In this document: positions 1-4,642 of the stretch, one piece after another
Position numbering within the stretch: position 1 is the stretch's first letter
Layout of the letters: every line of letters begins with the position of its first letter
From: Actinomycetes bacterium
Lineage (GTDB): Bacteria > Actinomycetota > Acidimicrobiia > Acidimicrobiales > RAAP-2
DNA length: 5,187 bases
Assembly: GCA_021787255.1 (NCBI GenBank)
Contig: JAJYMD010000340.1
Location: 1-5,187, forward strand
Reading direction: 5' to 3'
Notes under the pieces: generated by a model
Told to the model about the DNA's origin: nothing
Databases searched by the model: none
What the model saw: the letters and a program-made list of their open reading frames with translations, nothing else
Program-made: the position numbers and the translations under genes

Positions 1-253
1 CGTTCGCGCAGAACACCTCCTCGGGACGGACCCGGTGCAGCTCGGCGATCCCGGCGCGCAGCTCGGTCGCGTCGCGGTCCGGGTACCGGTGGAACTCCAC
101 CTCCGAGACGGCATCGGCGAGCGCCCGCTGCCACGCGGCCGGCGGCGGGTACGGCGACTCGTTCGTGTTCAGCCGCACCTCGGCCTCGGCCTGCAACGAG
201 TGGTAGCCCCCCAGCGCGACGAGCTGCTCGCGCAGCGGCACGAGCGCGCTCAC
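1..253 (-). CDS. hisC: Histidinol-phosphate aminotransferase, N-terminal 84 residues (runs off left edge)
   Basis: HisC is a PLP-dependent class I/II aminotransferase that transfers the amino group between L-histidinol phosphate / 2-oxoglutarate and imidazole-acetol phosphate / glutamate in cytoplasmic histidine synthesis. Only the N-terminus is visible. It shows the conserved block NTNESPYPPP (residues 29-38), where the Asn contributes to substrate binding in the family, and YPDRDATELR (57-66), both typical of actinobacterial HisC. The GTG start at 253-251 overlaps the hisD stop by four bases (GTGA). A GGAGG at 262-258 lies four bases before the GTG, inside the last hisD codons, and supports this start. 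The overlap and order (hisD then hisC) indicate one transcript with translational coupling. The catalytic Lys and most of the enzyme are beyond the window. The reading frame is open to the edge. Confidence 0.93.
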   Translation of the reverse strand, partial: MSALVPLREQLVALGGYHSLQAEAEVRLNTNESPYPPPAAWQRALADAVSEVEFHRYPDRDATELRAGIAELHRVRPEEVFCAN

Positions 254-1554
254 GCGCCCTCCATCCCGAGCGCGGCCCGTCGCAGCGCGATCGAGGCCGC
301 GTGGGCCGGGAGCCCCTCGGTCGCGGCGAGCCTCTCGACCGTCGGCCCGAGCGCCTCGATCGCCTCCGGCTGCGCGCTCACGGCGTGGACGTGGCGGAGG
401 AAGTCGTCGGCGCGCAGCGCCGACGCGAAGCGCGCCGTGCGGTTGGTCGGCAGCACATGGTTCGGCCCGGCGACGTAGTCCCCGAGGCTCGCCGGCGACC
501 ACGGGCCGCAGAACACCGCTCCGGCGCTCTGCACCTGACCGAGGAGGCGCTCGGCCCCCTCGAAGAGGAGCTCCAAGTGCTCTGGCGCGACCACGTTCGA
601 CACCGCGACCGCCTGATCGGCGTCTTCGACGATGCACGCGTACCCGCCGCCGCGCAACGTCGAGGTGAGGTCGTCGCGTCGCGGCGACTCGGCGAGCACT
701 CCCAAGAGCGCCGCCTCCACCTCGTCGGCCTTCTCCTCGGACCAGGTGACCAGCCACGCGAGCCCGTCGGGCCCGTGCTCGGCCTGCACGGCGAGATCGA
801 TCGCAGCGAACTGCGACGGCGTCTCCGGCGACGCCACCACCACCACCTCCGAAGGCCCGGCGAACGCGGACGCGACCCCGACGAGACCCGCGACCTGGCG
901 CTTCGCCTCCGCGACGTACCGGTTGCCCGGCCCGACGACGACGTCGACACGCCGGAGCGACTCGGTCCCGTACGCCATGGCCGCGATCGCCTGGGCTCCC
1001 CCGAGCGCGTACACCTCGTCCACCCCTGCGAGCGCCGCCGCGGCGAGCGTGGCGTCGTCCACCCTGCCCTCGCGGTCGGGAGGCACGCAGAGCACCACCT
1101 CCCGGACACCCGCCACCTTCGCGGGCACCGCGCACATGAGCACCGTGGAGGGGTAGCGGGCCCTTCCGCCGGGCGCGTAGCACCCCACCCGCTCCACGGG
1201 ACGCAAGAGGTGGCGGACGCGGATGCCGTGCGCGACGAAGTCCGCCACCGCGGCCATCTCGTGGGCGTGGTAGTCGGCGATGTTGCGATGCGCGACGAGC
1301 AGCGCCTCGCGCAGCTCCTCTGGGATCCTCCTGAGCGCCTGGTGGACCTGCGCGTCGGGGACCGCGAACTGCTCGAGGGCGACGCCGTCGAGCTCCGCGC
1401 TGAGCGCGCGCAGCGCCCCGTCGCCTCCGTCGCGCACCCGCTCGATGATCTGGCGGACCGCGTCCCGCTCGGCACGCCCGGGGTCCTCGGGGCGCGGCAG
1501 CGCCGCAGCCAGCGCCTCGCCGCGCCGGCCCCGCACGTCGATCCTGGTCAGCAC
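250..1554 (-). CDS. hisD: Histidinol dehydrogenase
   Basis: HisD is a zinc enzyme that oxidises L-histidinol to L-histidine in two NAD+-dependent steps via histidinal, the end of the histidine pathway. The 434-residue length is normal for the family. Catalytic and zinc-binding positions are intact and fall one or two residues from the E. coli numbering: Q257 and H260 in AVQAEHGPDG, the catalytic pair E325-H326 in VVAPEHLEL, D359 in SLGDYVAGPNHVLPTN, and H418 in PAHAASIALR. The block RVDVVVGPGNRYVAEAKRQV (202-221) and YAPGGRARYPSTVLM (126-140) are also diagnostic. The GTG start gives the usual N-terminal LTRIDVRG opening, but no strong ribosome-binding site precedes it. It is the first visible gene of a minus-strand his operon and overlaps hisC by GTGA. 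Its upstream side faces the divergent small gene at 1663. Confidence 0.98.
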   Translation of the reverse strand: MLTRIDVRGRRGEALAAALPRPEDPGRAERDAVRQIIERVRDGGDGALRALSAELDGVALEQFAVPDAQVHQALRRIPEELREALLVAHRNIADYHAHEMAAVADFVAHGIRVRHLLRPVERVGCYAPGGRARYPSTVLMCAVPAKVAGVREVVLCVPPDREGRVDDATLAAAALAGVDEVYALGGAQAIAAMAYGTESLRRVDVVVGPGNRYVAEAKRQVAGLVGVASAFAGPSEVVVVASPETPSQFAAIDLAVQAEHGPDGLAWLVTWSEEKADEVEAALLGVLAESPRRDDLTSTLRGGGYACIVEDADQAVAVSNVVAPEHLELLFEGAERLLGQVQSAGAVFCGPWSPASLGDYVAGPNHVLPTNRTARFASALRADDFLRHVHAVSAQPEAIEALGPTVERLAATEGLPAHAASIALRRAALGMEGA

Positions 1555-1578
1555 CGTTCCGCTACCACGAGGGACACG

Positions 1579-1584
1579 ATGTTA
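1579..1584 (-). promoter_or_regulatory. Possible -10 box for hisD (TAACAT)
   Basis: Read on the minus strand, TAACAT fits the actinobacterial TANNNT -10 pattern and ends 24 bases before the hisD GTG, which would give a short leader of about 17-18 bases. I see no convincing -35 element and no attenuator or T-box in the 108-bp gap between hisD and the divergent small gene. The placement is plausible, but a six-base match in this setting is weak evidence. Confidence 0.3.
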
Positions 1585-1662
1585 CCGGCAGCAGCTCGCG
1601 CGTTTGGAACCCGGCCGTGGCATGGGAACGCGCCAGCCCGCCCGCCGCGGCATCATTCGTGC

Positions 1663-1869
1663 GTGGCCACACGCGCGGAGCTGTCGTCCATCGCCTCGAC
1701 GCTCACGGAGCTCACCGAGCGCGTGACCAAGCTCGCCGAGCGCGCCCGCGACGGGGACGAAGCCGATCTCGCGGCCGAGCTGTTCATCGTGGAGAGGGAG
1801 CTGCGGGGCGCGTTGCGGCGCCTGGGCCGGACCTTCGCCGTCGGACCGTCGCCGCGCCGGTGGCCGTGA
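1663..1869 (+). CDS. Small two-helix (helical hairpin) protein, function unknown
   Basis: I do not recognise this 68-residue protein. Its pattern is that of a real protein rather than a shadow frame. Hydrophobic residues L7, I10, L14, L17, V21, L24 and A28 follow a 3-4 heptad spacing, then comes an acidic turn (RDGDEAD, 29-35). A second series L36, L40, V43, L47, A50 and L54 has the same spacing. This predicts two amphipathic helices packing as a hairpin or oligomeric coiled coil, with a basic, Pro/Arg-rich tail (RTFAVGPSPRRWP). There is no signal peptide or membrane segment, so it is probably cytoplasmic. I chose the GTG at 1663 because the helix begins right there. An in-frame ATG at 1579 would add 28 low-complexity residues rich in Pro, Arg and His. 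No Shine-Dalgarno is visible. A weak -10-like CATCAT (1651-1656) lies six bases before the GTG. It is divergent from hisD and convergent with the toxin-antitoxin pair. Confidence 0.66.
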   Translation: MATRAELSSIASTLTELTERVTKLAERARDGDEADLAAELFIVERELRGALRRLGRTFAVGPSPRRWP

Positions 1870-1918
1870 GCTCGGCCGCCCCCGCGCGGGCGCTCCAGCG
1901 ACGGCCGGACCCGGTGGA

Positions 1919-2317
1919 TCAGACCCCGTACTGGACGAGGTCGTGGCCGAGCGCCGTGATGGCGGCCCGCAGCGCGGCCTGCCGCGTGTTCACGATCGCG
2001 GCGTTGCGTCGCGCTGCCGTCTCGGCGGTCGACACGGCCAGGAGATCCGCGGTGCCGGCACGCTTGGCCAGCTCCCCGATGCGCTGGGCGCCTCCACGGC
2101 CGAGCGGCTCGATCTCGGCCCCGGCCAACAACGCGTCCAGACGGTCGCCGCGGGGCTCCGTGCGGTACGCCTCCGCGACGGCCCCGACGGTCACCACGGG
2201 GACCACGCCGTGGGTGAGCGCCGCTCGGTGCAGCGCCCACATCATCCGGTCGCCGTGGGCCGCGGCCCGCAGCGCGCCCGCGCCGTACACGATGCCCTCG
2301 AGGCGAGCGGGGGTCAC
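1919..2317 (-). CDS. VapC-like PIN-domain toxin homologue with catalytic acids replaced
   Basis: This 132-residue protein has the layout of an actinobacterial VapC-type PIN ribonuclease: an opening strand IVYGAGAL (9-16), HGDRMMWALHRAAL, VPVVTVGAVAEAYR (40-52), the GTADLLAVSTAETAARR segment (88-104) and a closing strand IVNTRQAAL (108-116). Active members cut RNA using four acidic residues that bind Mg2+/Mn2+. From memory of the family these lie in VYDAGAL, the central A-E-x-(W/Y)R, D-V-V-D-A, and VTSD. Here the first is Gly12 (codon GGC, 2284-2282), the third Ala94 (GCC, 2038-2036) and the fourth Arg112 (CGG, 1984-1982). Only Glu49 remains, with the non-catalytic-position Asp91. The frame is otherwise open, with normal length and no frameshift. 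The GTG start overlaps the antitoxin stop (GTGA), so the two are probably co-translated. It is likely inactive as a nuclease but may still bind its antitoxin. Confidence 0.8.
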   Translation of the reverse strand: MTPARLEGIVYGAGALRAAAHGDRMMWALHRAALTHGVVPVVTVGAVAEAYRTEPRGDRLDALLAGAEIEPLGRGGAQRIGELAKRAGTADLLAVSTAETAARRNAAIVNTRQAALRAAITALGHDLVQYGV

Positions 2318-2583
2318 GGACGGCGGCGAACCCGTGATGCCATGCCCGAGACGCCCGACAGGAGACGCCCGAGCAGCGCCTCACCCGCGGCGATCTCCTC
2401 GGCGCTCAGCGGGCCGGACTCGGACTCCCAGGCCGCGACGCCCCGCAGCCCCTGACGAACCCGCAGCTGGCGCTCCGCCGCACCCGACAGCCAGGCGCTG
2501 AAGGAAACCCCGTCCTCCTTCGCGGCGACCTCCACCGCCTTCGCCACGTCGTCGGACAGGGAGACCGACCGTTTGGTGACCAT
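2314..2583 (-). CDS. Ribbon-helix-helix antitoxin (VapB/CopG-like)
   Basis: This 89-residue protein has the ribbon-helix-helix arrangement of type II antitoxins. A DNA-contacting strand KRSVSL (4-9) is followed by helix 1 SDDVAKAVEVAAKEDG (10-25) and helix 2 VSFSAWLSGAAERQL (26-40). The C-terminal half (GLRGVAAWESESGPLSAEEI, 45-64, then AAGEALLGRLL) is the region that normally wraps the PIN toxin. Such proteins neutralise the toxin and, as dimers, repress their own promoter. The ATG at 2583 places the strand at residue 4, as usual for this fold. There is no Shine-Dalgarno at normal spacing. Instead a TACCAT box ends six bases before the ATG, so the mRNA is probably leaderless. The stop overlaps the PIN gene start by four bases. 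A tandem repeat just upstream is the likely operator. Unlike its partner, this gene shows no sign of decay. Confidence 0.85.
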   Translation of the reverse strand: MVTKRSVSLSDDVAKAVEVAAKEDGVSFSAWLSGAAERQLRVRQGLRGVAAWESESGPLSAEEIAAGEALLGRLLSGVSGMASRVRRRP

Positions 2584-2589
2584 GGCGAA

Positions 2590-2595
2590 ATGGTA
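2590..2595 (-). promoter_or_regulatory. -10 box of the antitoxin operon (extended, leaderless)
   Basis: On the minus strand the sequence reads TGC-TACCAT followed by six bases and then the antitoxin ATG. TACCAT fits TANNNT, the TG one base upstream makes it an extended -10, and the usual distance would place transcription start on the A of the ATG. No -35 consensus is evident at 16-18 bp. The box lies inside the operator-like repeat, so repressor binding would cover it. Confidence 0.55.
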
Positions 2596-2614
2596 GCACC
2601 CTCGGTACCACCCT
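2591..2614. promoter_or_regulatory. Operator-like tandem 12-bp repeat before the antitoxin
   Basis: Two adjacent 12-bp units, TGGTAGCACCCT (2591-2602) and CGGTACCACCCT (2603-2614), match at 10 of 12 positions. TGGTA (2591-2595) and TACCA (2606-2610) also form inverted arms ten bases apart. Ribbon-helix-helix dimers typically bind paired short sites, and this element covers the antitoxin -10 box. I therefore infer that it is the autoregulatory operator. The binding itself is not demonstrated by the sequence. Confidence 0.5.
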
Positions 2615-2667
2615 GGCGCTCCACCGCCAGAAGGCGCCTGCTGTGCCGCGGCTGGCCTTGGACCGGT

Positions 2668-2749
2668 GTCGGCCTGGGGCGTCGGCCCTGGGACGTCGGC
2701 CCTGGGACGCGACGACGGCGCCCTGAGGGCGCCGCGTCAGCCCTGGGAC
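2668..2749. repeat. 14-bp GTCGGCCCTGGGAC repeat family
   Basis: GTCGGCCCTGGGAC occurs twice back to back at 2681-2694 and 2695-2708. A degenerate 13-base version (GTCGGCCTGGGGC) immediately precedes them at 2668-2680, and a one-mismatch copy (GTCAGCCCTGGGAC) is at 2736-2749. The last two copies form the left ends of the two 41-bp units, so this short repeat seems to have seeded the larger duplication, probably by replication slippage or unequal exchange. Each copy contains the near-palindrome CCCTGGG. Confidence 0.8.
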
Positions 2750-2775
2750 GCGACGACGGCGCCCTGAGGGCGCCG
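2700..2775. repeat. 41-bp tandem duplication carrying hairpins
   Basis: A unit beginning CCCTGGGACGCGACGACGG at 2700 recurs at 2741. The first 35 bases (2700-2734 and 2741-2775) are identical, giving a period of 41. Each unit contains GGCGCCC-TGA-GGGCGCC, a seven-base inverted repeat around a three-base loop. In the first unit the stem can be extended with one bulged base (GACG-A-CGGCGCCC pairing with GGGCGCCG-CGTC). In the second it is perfect over 14 bp. Perfect identity of the two copies suggests a recent duplication or a constraint on the structure. Confidence 0.85.
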
Positions 2776-2781
2776 TCGTCG
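2751..2781. terminator. Perfect 14-bp GC hairpin, possible terminator downstream of nth
   Basis: CGACGACGGCGCCC (2751-2764) and GGGCGCCGTCGTCG (2768-2781) are exact reverse complements around a three-base TGA loop, so either strand would fold into a very stable stem. It lies about 170 bases past the nth stop and before the toxin-antitoxin operon in the same orientation, so it could insulate that operon from nth read-through. No T-tract follows on either strand, so it is not a classical intrinsic terminator. A structured RNA or a DNA-level (cruciform or protein-binding) role is equally possible. Confidence 0.45.
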
Positions 2782-2850
2782 GGAGCGGGGCCAGGCGGCG
2801 GATCCCGGCACTCCGCTCATCTGGAACCAGGTGGCGGGAACCGGCTCCTC

Positions 2851-2920
2851 GCGTATCTTACAACGGCTTCTTCGACGCGCAATTGCCCTCGACAACATTT
2901 TTACGCCTTTCTCAACTTCG
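2851..2920 (-). promoter_or_regulatory. AT-richer island with a candidate minus-strand promoter
   Basis: I count 34 G/C in these 70 bases, far below the surrounding sequence. On the minus strand TTGCGC (2882-2877) and TAAGAT (2860-2855) are separated by 16 bases, a fair -35/-10 pair. GCAATTGC (2879-2886) is a perfect 8-bp palindrome overlapping the -35, with TCGA on both sides (2872-2875, 2889-2892). A transcript from here would begin near 2848 and pass directly into the hairpins at 2781-2700. The promoter is a prediction only, and promoter-like matches arise easily in AT-rich stretches. Confidence 0.3.
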
Positions 2921-2952
2921 GCCGCCCTGCCCGAGGCAGCCTCCGAGCACGA

Positions 2953-3609
2953 TCAGGCCGGGAGCCTCGCCGAAGGGCACACGTCCGCGAGGACGCACGT
3001 GCCGCAACGTGGTGCACGCGCCAGGCAGACCGCTCGCCCGTGGAGGATGAGCCGCAGGCTGAGCGTCCCCCACTCCTCTGGGGGGACCAGCGCGTCGACG
3101 TCACGCTCGATCACGTCGGGGTCCGACGACGTCGTGAAGCCGAGACGGCGGGAGAGACGCGCGACGTGCGTGTCCACGGCGAACCCCGGCTTGCCGAACG
3201 CGACGGACAGCACGACGTTCGCCGTCTTGCGCCCGACCCCGGGAAGGGTGACGAGATCGTCCATCTCCGCAGGCACCTCGCCGCCGAAGCGTTCCACGAG
3301 CGCCTGGGCCATCCCGAGCAGGCTTCGCGCCTTCGCGCGGAAGAACCCCGTCGAACGGATGAGCTCCTCGAGCTTCTCGGGGTCCGCATGCGCCAGCGAT
3401 GCCGCGTCTGGATAGGCCGCGAACAGCGCCGGCGTCACCAGGTTCACCCGGACGTCGGTCGTCTGCGCAGAGAGGATCGTCGCGACCAGCAGCTGGAAGG
3501 GGTTCTCGTGGCGGAGCGCGCACAGCTCCTTGGCGCTGCCCGGGTACTCGGCGGCGAGCCGCGACGTCACCACCTTCGCCCGGCCCTTCGCGCTGCGCGG
3601 CGCCGCCAT
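2953..3609 (-). CDS. nth: Endonuclease III (DNA glycosylase/AP lyase)
   Basis: Nth removes oxidised pyrimidines from DNA and cleaves the abasic site in base-excision repair. All hallmark residues are present and sit eight residues from the E. coli numbering. The helix-hairpin-helix [10 protein letters not shown] (122-131) includes the catalytic Lys128. [16 protein letters not shown] (142-157) includes the catalytic Asp146. The iron-sulfur loop has C195-x6-C202-x2-C205-x5-C211. The N-terminal [17 protein letters not shown] (36-52) is also typical. The 218-residue length is normal and the protein ends seven residues after the last cysteine, so it is complete. The ATG at 3609 has no Shine-Dalgarno, but a TANNNT box lies eight bases upstream. 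It is divergent from mshD across 53 bp. Downstream is the repeat-rich spacer, with no co-directional gene close enough to form an obvious operon. Confidence 0.97.
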   Translation of the reverse strand: MAAPRSAKGRAKVVTSRLAAEYPGSAKELCALRHENPFQLLVATILSAQTTDVRVNLVTPALFAAYPDAASLAHADPEKLEELIRSTGFFRAKARSLLGMAQALVERFGGEVPAEMDDLVTLPGVGRKTANVVLSVAFGKPGFAVDTHVARLSRRLGFTTSSDPDVIERDVDALVPPEEWGTLSLRLILHGRAVCLARAPRCGTCVLADVCPSARLPA

Positions 3610-3617
3610 CGCCGACG

Positions 3618-3623
3618 AGCGTA
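3618..3623 (-). promoter_or_regulatory. Candidate -10 box of nth (TACGCT)
   Basis: On the minus strand TACGCT fits TANNNT and ends eight bases before the nth ATG. Initiation at the usual distance would give a leaderless or almost leaderless mRNA, which fits the absence of a ribosome-binding site. No -35 hexamer is evident. Confidence 0.4.
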
Positions 3624-3650
3624 GCCAAGGGGAGGCGGCGATCCCACCGG

Positions 3651-3656
3651 TAGCCT
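3651..3656 (+). promoter_or_regulatory. -10 box of mshD (TAGCCT), leaderless spacing
   Basis: TAGCCT fits TANNNT and is followed by exactly six bases (GCAGAC) and then the mshD GTG, so the expected transcription start is the first base of the start codon. There is no Shine-Dalgarno upstream. The only purine-rich run, GGGGAGGCGG at 3629-3638, is too far away. The same spacing occurs before the antitoxin gene. No -35 consensus is visible. Confidence 0.5.
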
Positions 3657-3662
3657 GCAGAC

Positions 3663-4598
3663 GTGCCAGAAGGTCCGCTGCCGGTTCGCGTCGAGCTGGC
3701 CCGCTCGCTCGACCCTGCCCGGAGCGCAGAGGTCCAGGACCTCCTCGACGAGGCGCAGGAGGCCGACGGCTTCCCGGGCCTGAGCGACGAGGCGCACCTC
3801 GGCGTCGAGGCCGACCCGCCCCCCGGCGCGCTCACGCTGCTCGCACGCGTCGGAGAGAGCGGAGCCCTCGCCGGTGTCGCCTCCCTCTCCGAGCGCGCCG
3901 GTGCGTGGACCGTGGAGACCGTGGTCCGCCCGGACCATCGCGACGACCCCCGAGACGTGCACTCGATGCTGCTCGACGCCGCGCTCGGAGAGATCGCTGC
4001 ACGCGGCGGCGGCGCCGTGCGTGCGTGGCTCCGTACGCCGTCCGCGCGCCAGAAGGGCGAGCTCGCGGCCCGCGGGCTCGAGCCCGAGCGCGAGCTGCTC
4101 CAGCTGCGCGCCCCTCTCCCCCCCGAGGCGGTGAGGGACGCCAGCTCGCCGCCGGTGCCGGTGCGCCCGTTCCGCCCCGGACGCGACGAGGAGGCGTGGC
4201 TGGAGCTGAACGCGCGCGCGTTCGCAGGCCATCCCGATCAGGGCTCCTGGACGCTCGCCGACCTCGAGCGCCGAGAGCACGAGCCGTGGTTCGACCCCGG
4301 TGGCTTCCTGCTGCACGAAGAGGCCGGCCGCCTCGCGGCGTTCTGCTGGACCAAGGTGCACCGCACCCCGGTGCTCGGCGAGATCTACGTGATCGGCGTC
4401 GACCCGGACTTCCAGGGAAGGGGGCTCGGCCGTGCGCTCACCCGCGCCGGCCTGGGCCACCTCGCGACGCGAGCGGTGCCGGCCGCGATGCTCTACGTCG
4501 AGTCCACCAACACGCCCGCGCTCGTCCTCTACCGCTCGCTGGGCTTCTCCGAGCACCACCGGGAGGTCCAGTACCGCGGAGAGGTCGCAGCGCGCTGA
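3663..4598 (+). CDS. mshD: Mycothiol synthase (double GNAT acetyltransferase)
   Basis: MshD transfers acetyl from acetyl-CoA to the cysteinyl amine of Cys-GlcN-inositol, the last step of mycothiol synthesis in the cytoplasm. The 311 residues form two GNAT folds, as expected. The N-terminal one (about 8-150) has a degenerate acetyl-CoA site. The C-terminal one (about 165-308) is the catalytic half. The latter contains [20 protein letters not shown] (181-200), [13 protein letters not shown] (207-219), AFCWTKVH (226-233), [12 protein letters not shown] (239-250), the acetyl-CoA pyrophosphate loop QGRGLG (251-256) and [21 protein letters not shown] (275-295). These blocks are characteristic of MshD rather than of a generic acetyltransferase. 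The GTG start is set by a leaderless-type promoter. The gene is divergent from nth and convergent with the VIT-type transporter. The 44-bp gap after its stop contains no clear terminator. Substrate assignment rests on family resemblance. Confidence 0.92.
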   Translation: MPEGPLPVRVELARSLDPARSAEVQDLLDEAQEADGFPGLSDEAHLGVEADPPPGALTLLARVGESGALAGVASLSERAGAWTVETVVRPDHRDDPRDVHSMLLDAALGEIAARGGGAVRAWLRTPSARQKGELAARGLEPERELLQLRAPLPPEAVRDASSPPVPVRPFRPGRDEEAWLELNARAFAGHPDQGSWTLADLERREHEPWFDPGGFLLHEEAGRLAAFCWTKVHRTPVLGEIYVIGVDPDFQGRGLGRALTRAGLGHLATRAVPAAMLYVESTNTPALVLYRSLGFSEHHREVQYRGEVAAR

Positions 4599-4642
4599 CC
4601 CCGGCCCTACGAGCCGACCCTGGCCCGAGACGAGGCCTTCGG

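Larger units (their letters stand above)
2584..2952. other. 369-bp intergenic spacer, repeat- and hairpin-rich, no convincing gene
   Basis: This is the longest non-coding stretch in the window, between the antitoxin start and the nth stop. From left to right it holds the antitoxin promoter and operator, a small hairpin (CTGGCG 2613-2618 with CGCCAG 2625-2630), a 14-bp repeat family (2668-2749), a 41-bp tandem duplication with strong hairpins (2700-2781), a 70-base unit with GGAACC repeated 14 bases apart (2823 and 2837), and an AT-richer island (2851-2920). A weak hairpin (CTGCC/GGCAG) lies near 2927-2940, after nth. The only small minus-strand reading frame with a plausible start (2898-2737, 53 codons) uses rare codons and reads through the hairpins, so I do not call it a gene. 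Confidence 0.6.

Noticed and set aside
301..1662. Long plus-strand open frame antisense to hisD, continuous with the small gene at 1663.
   Set aside because: Its product over hisD is Arg/His-rich low-complexity sequence typical of a GC-rich shadow frame, while hisD has all its catalytic residues. Only the last 68 codons look like a real protein.
1877..1892. CGCCC/GGGCG inverted repeat between the convergent small gene and the PIN gene, as a bidirectional terminator.
   Set aside because: Only five base pairs with a six-base loop and no T-tract. Such matches are expected by chance in sequence this rich in G and C.
2821..2850. tRNA-like or attachment-site-like sequence around the GGAACC direct repeats.
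   Set aside because: No cloverleaf arms or T-loop consensus can be drawn, and no integrase or tRNA gene is present nearby.
2737..2898. 53-codon minus-strand frame starting at an ATG with an AAAGG seven bases upstream.
   Set aside because: It uses codons rare in this genome (ATA, AGA, TGT, TTG), runs through the perfect hairpin repeat and ends inside the first 41-bp unit. I recognise no family. The purine run before it is probably chance in the AT-richer island.
3567..4559. 330-codon minus-strand open frame opposite mshD.
   Set aside because: No recognisable motifs and Arg/Gly-rich composition. mshD on the other strand has full family motifs. The long open frame follows from the G/C third-position bias.
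4599..4642. Terminator between convergent mshD and the VIT-type transporter.
   Set aside because: The 44 bases contain short GGCC matches but no stem longer than a few pairs and no T-run on either strand.
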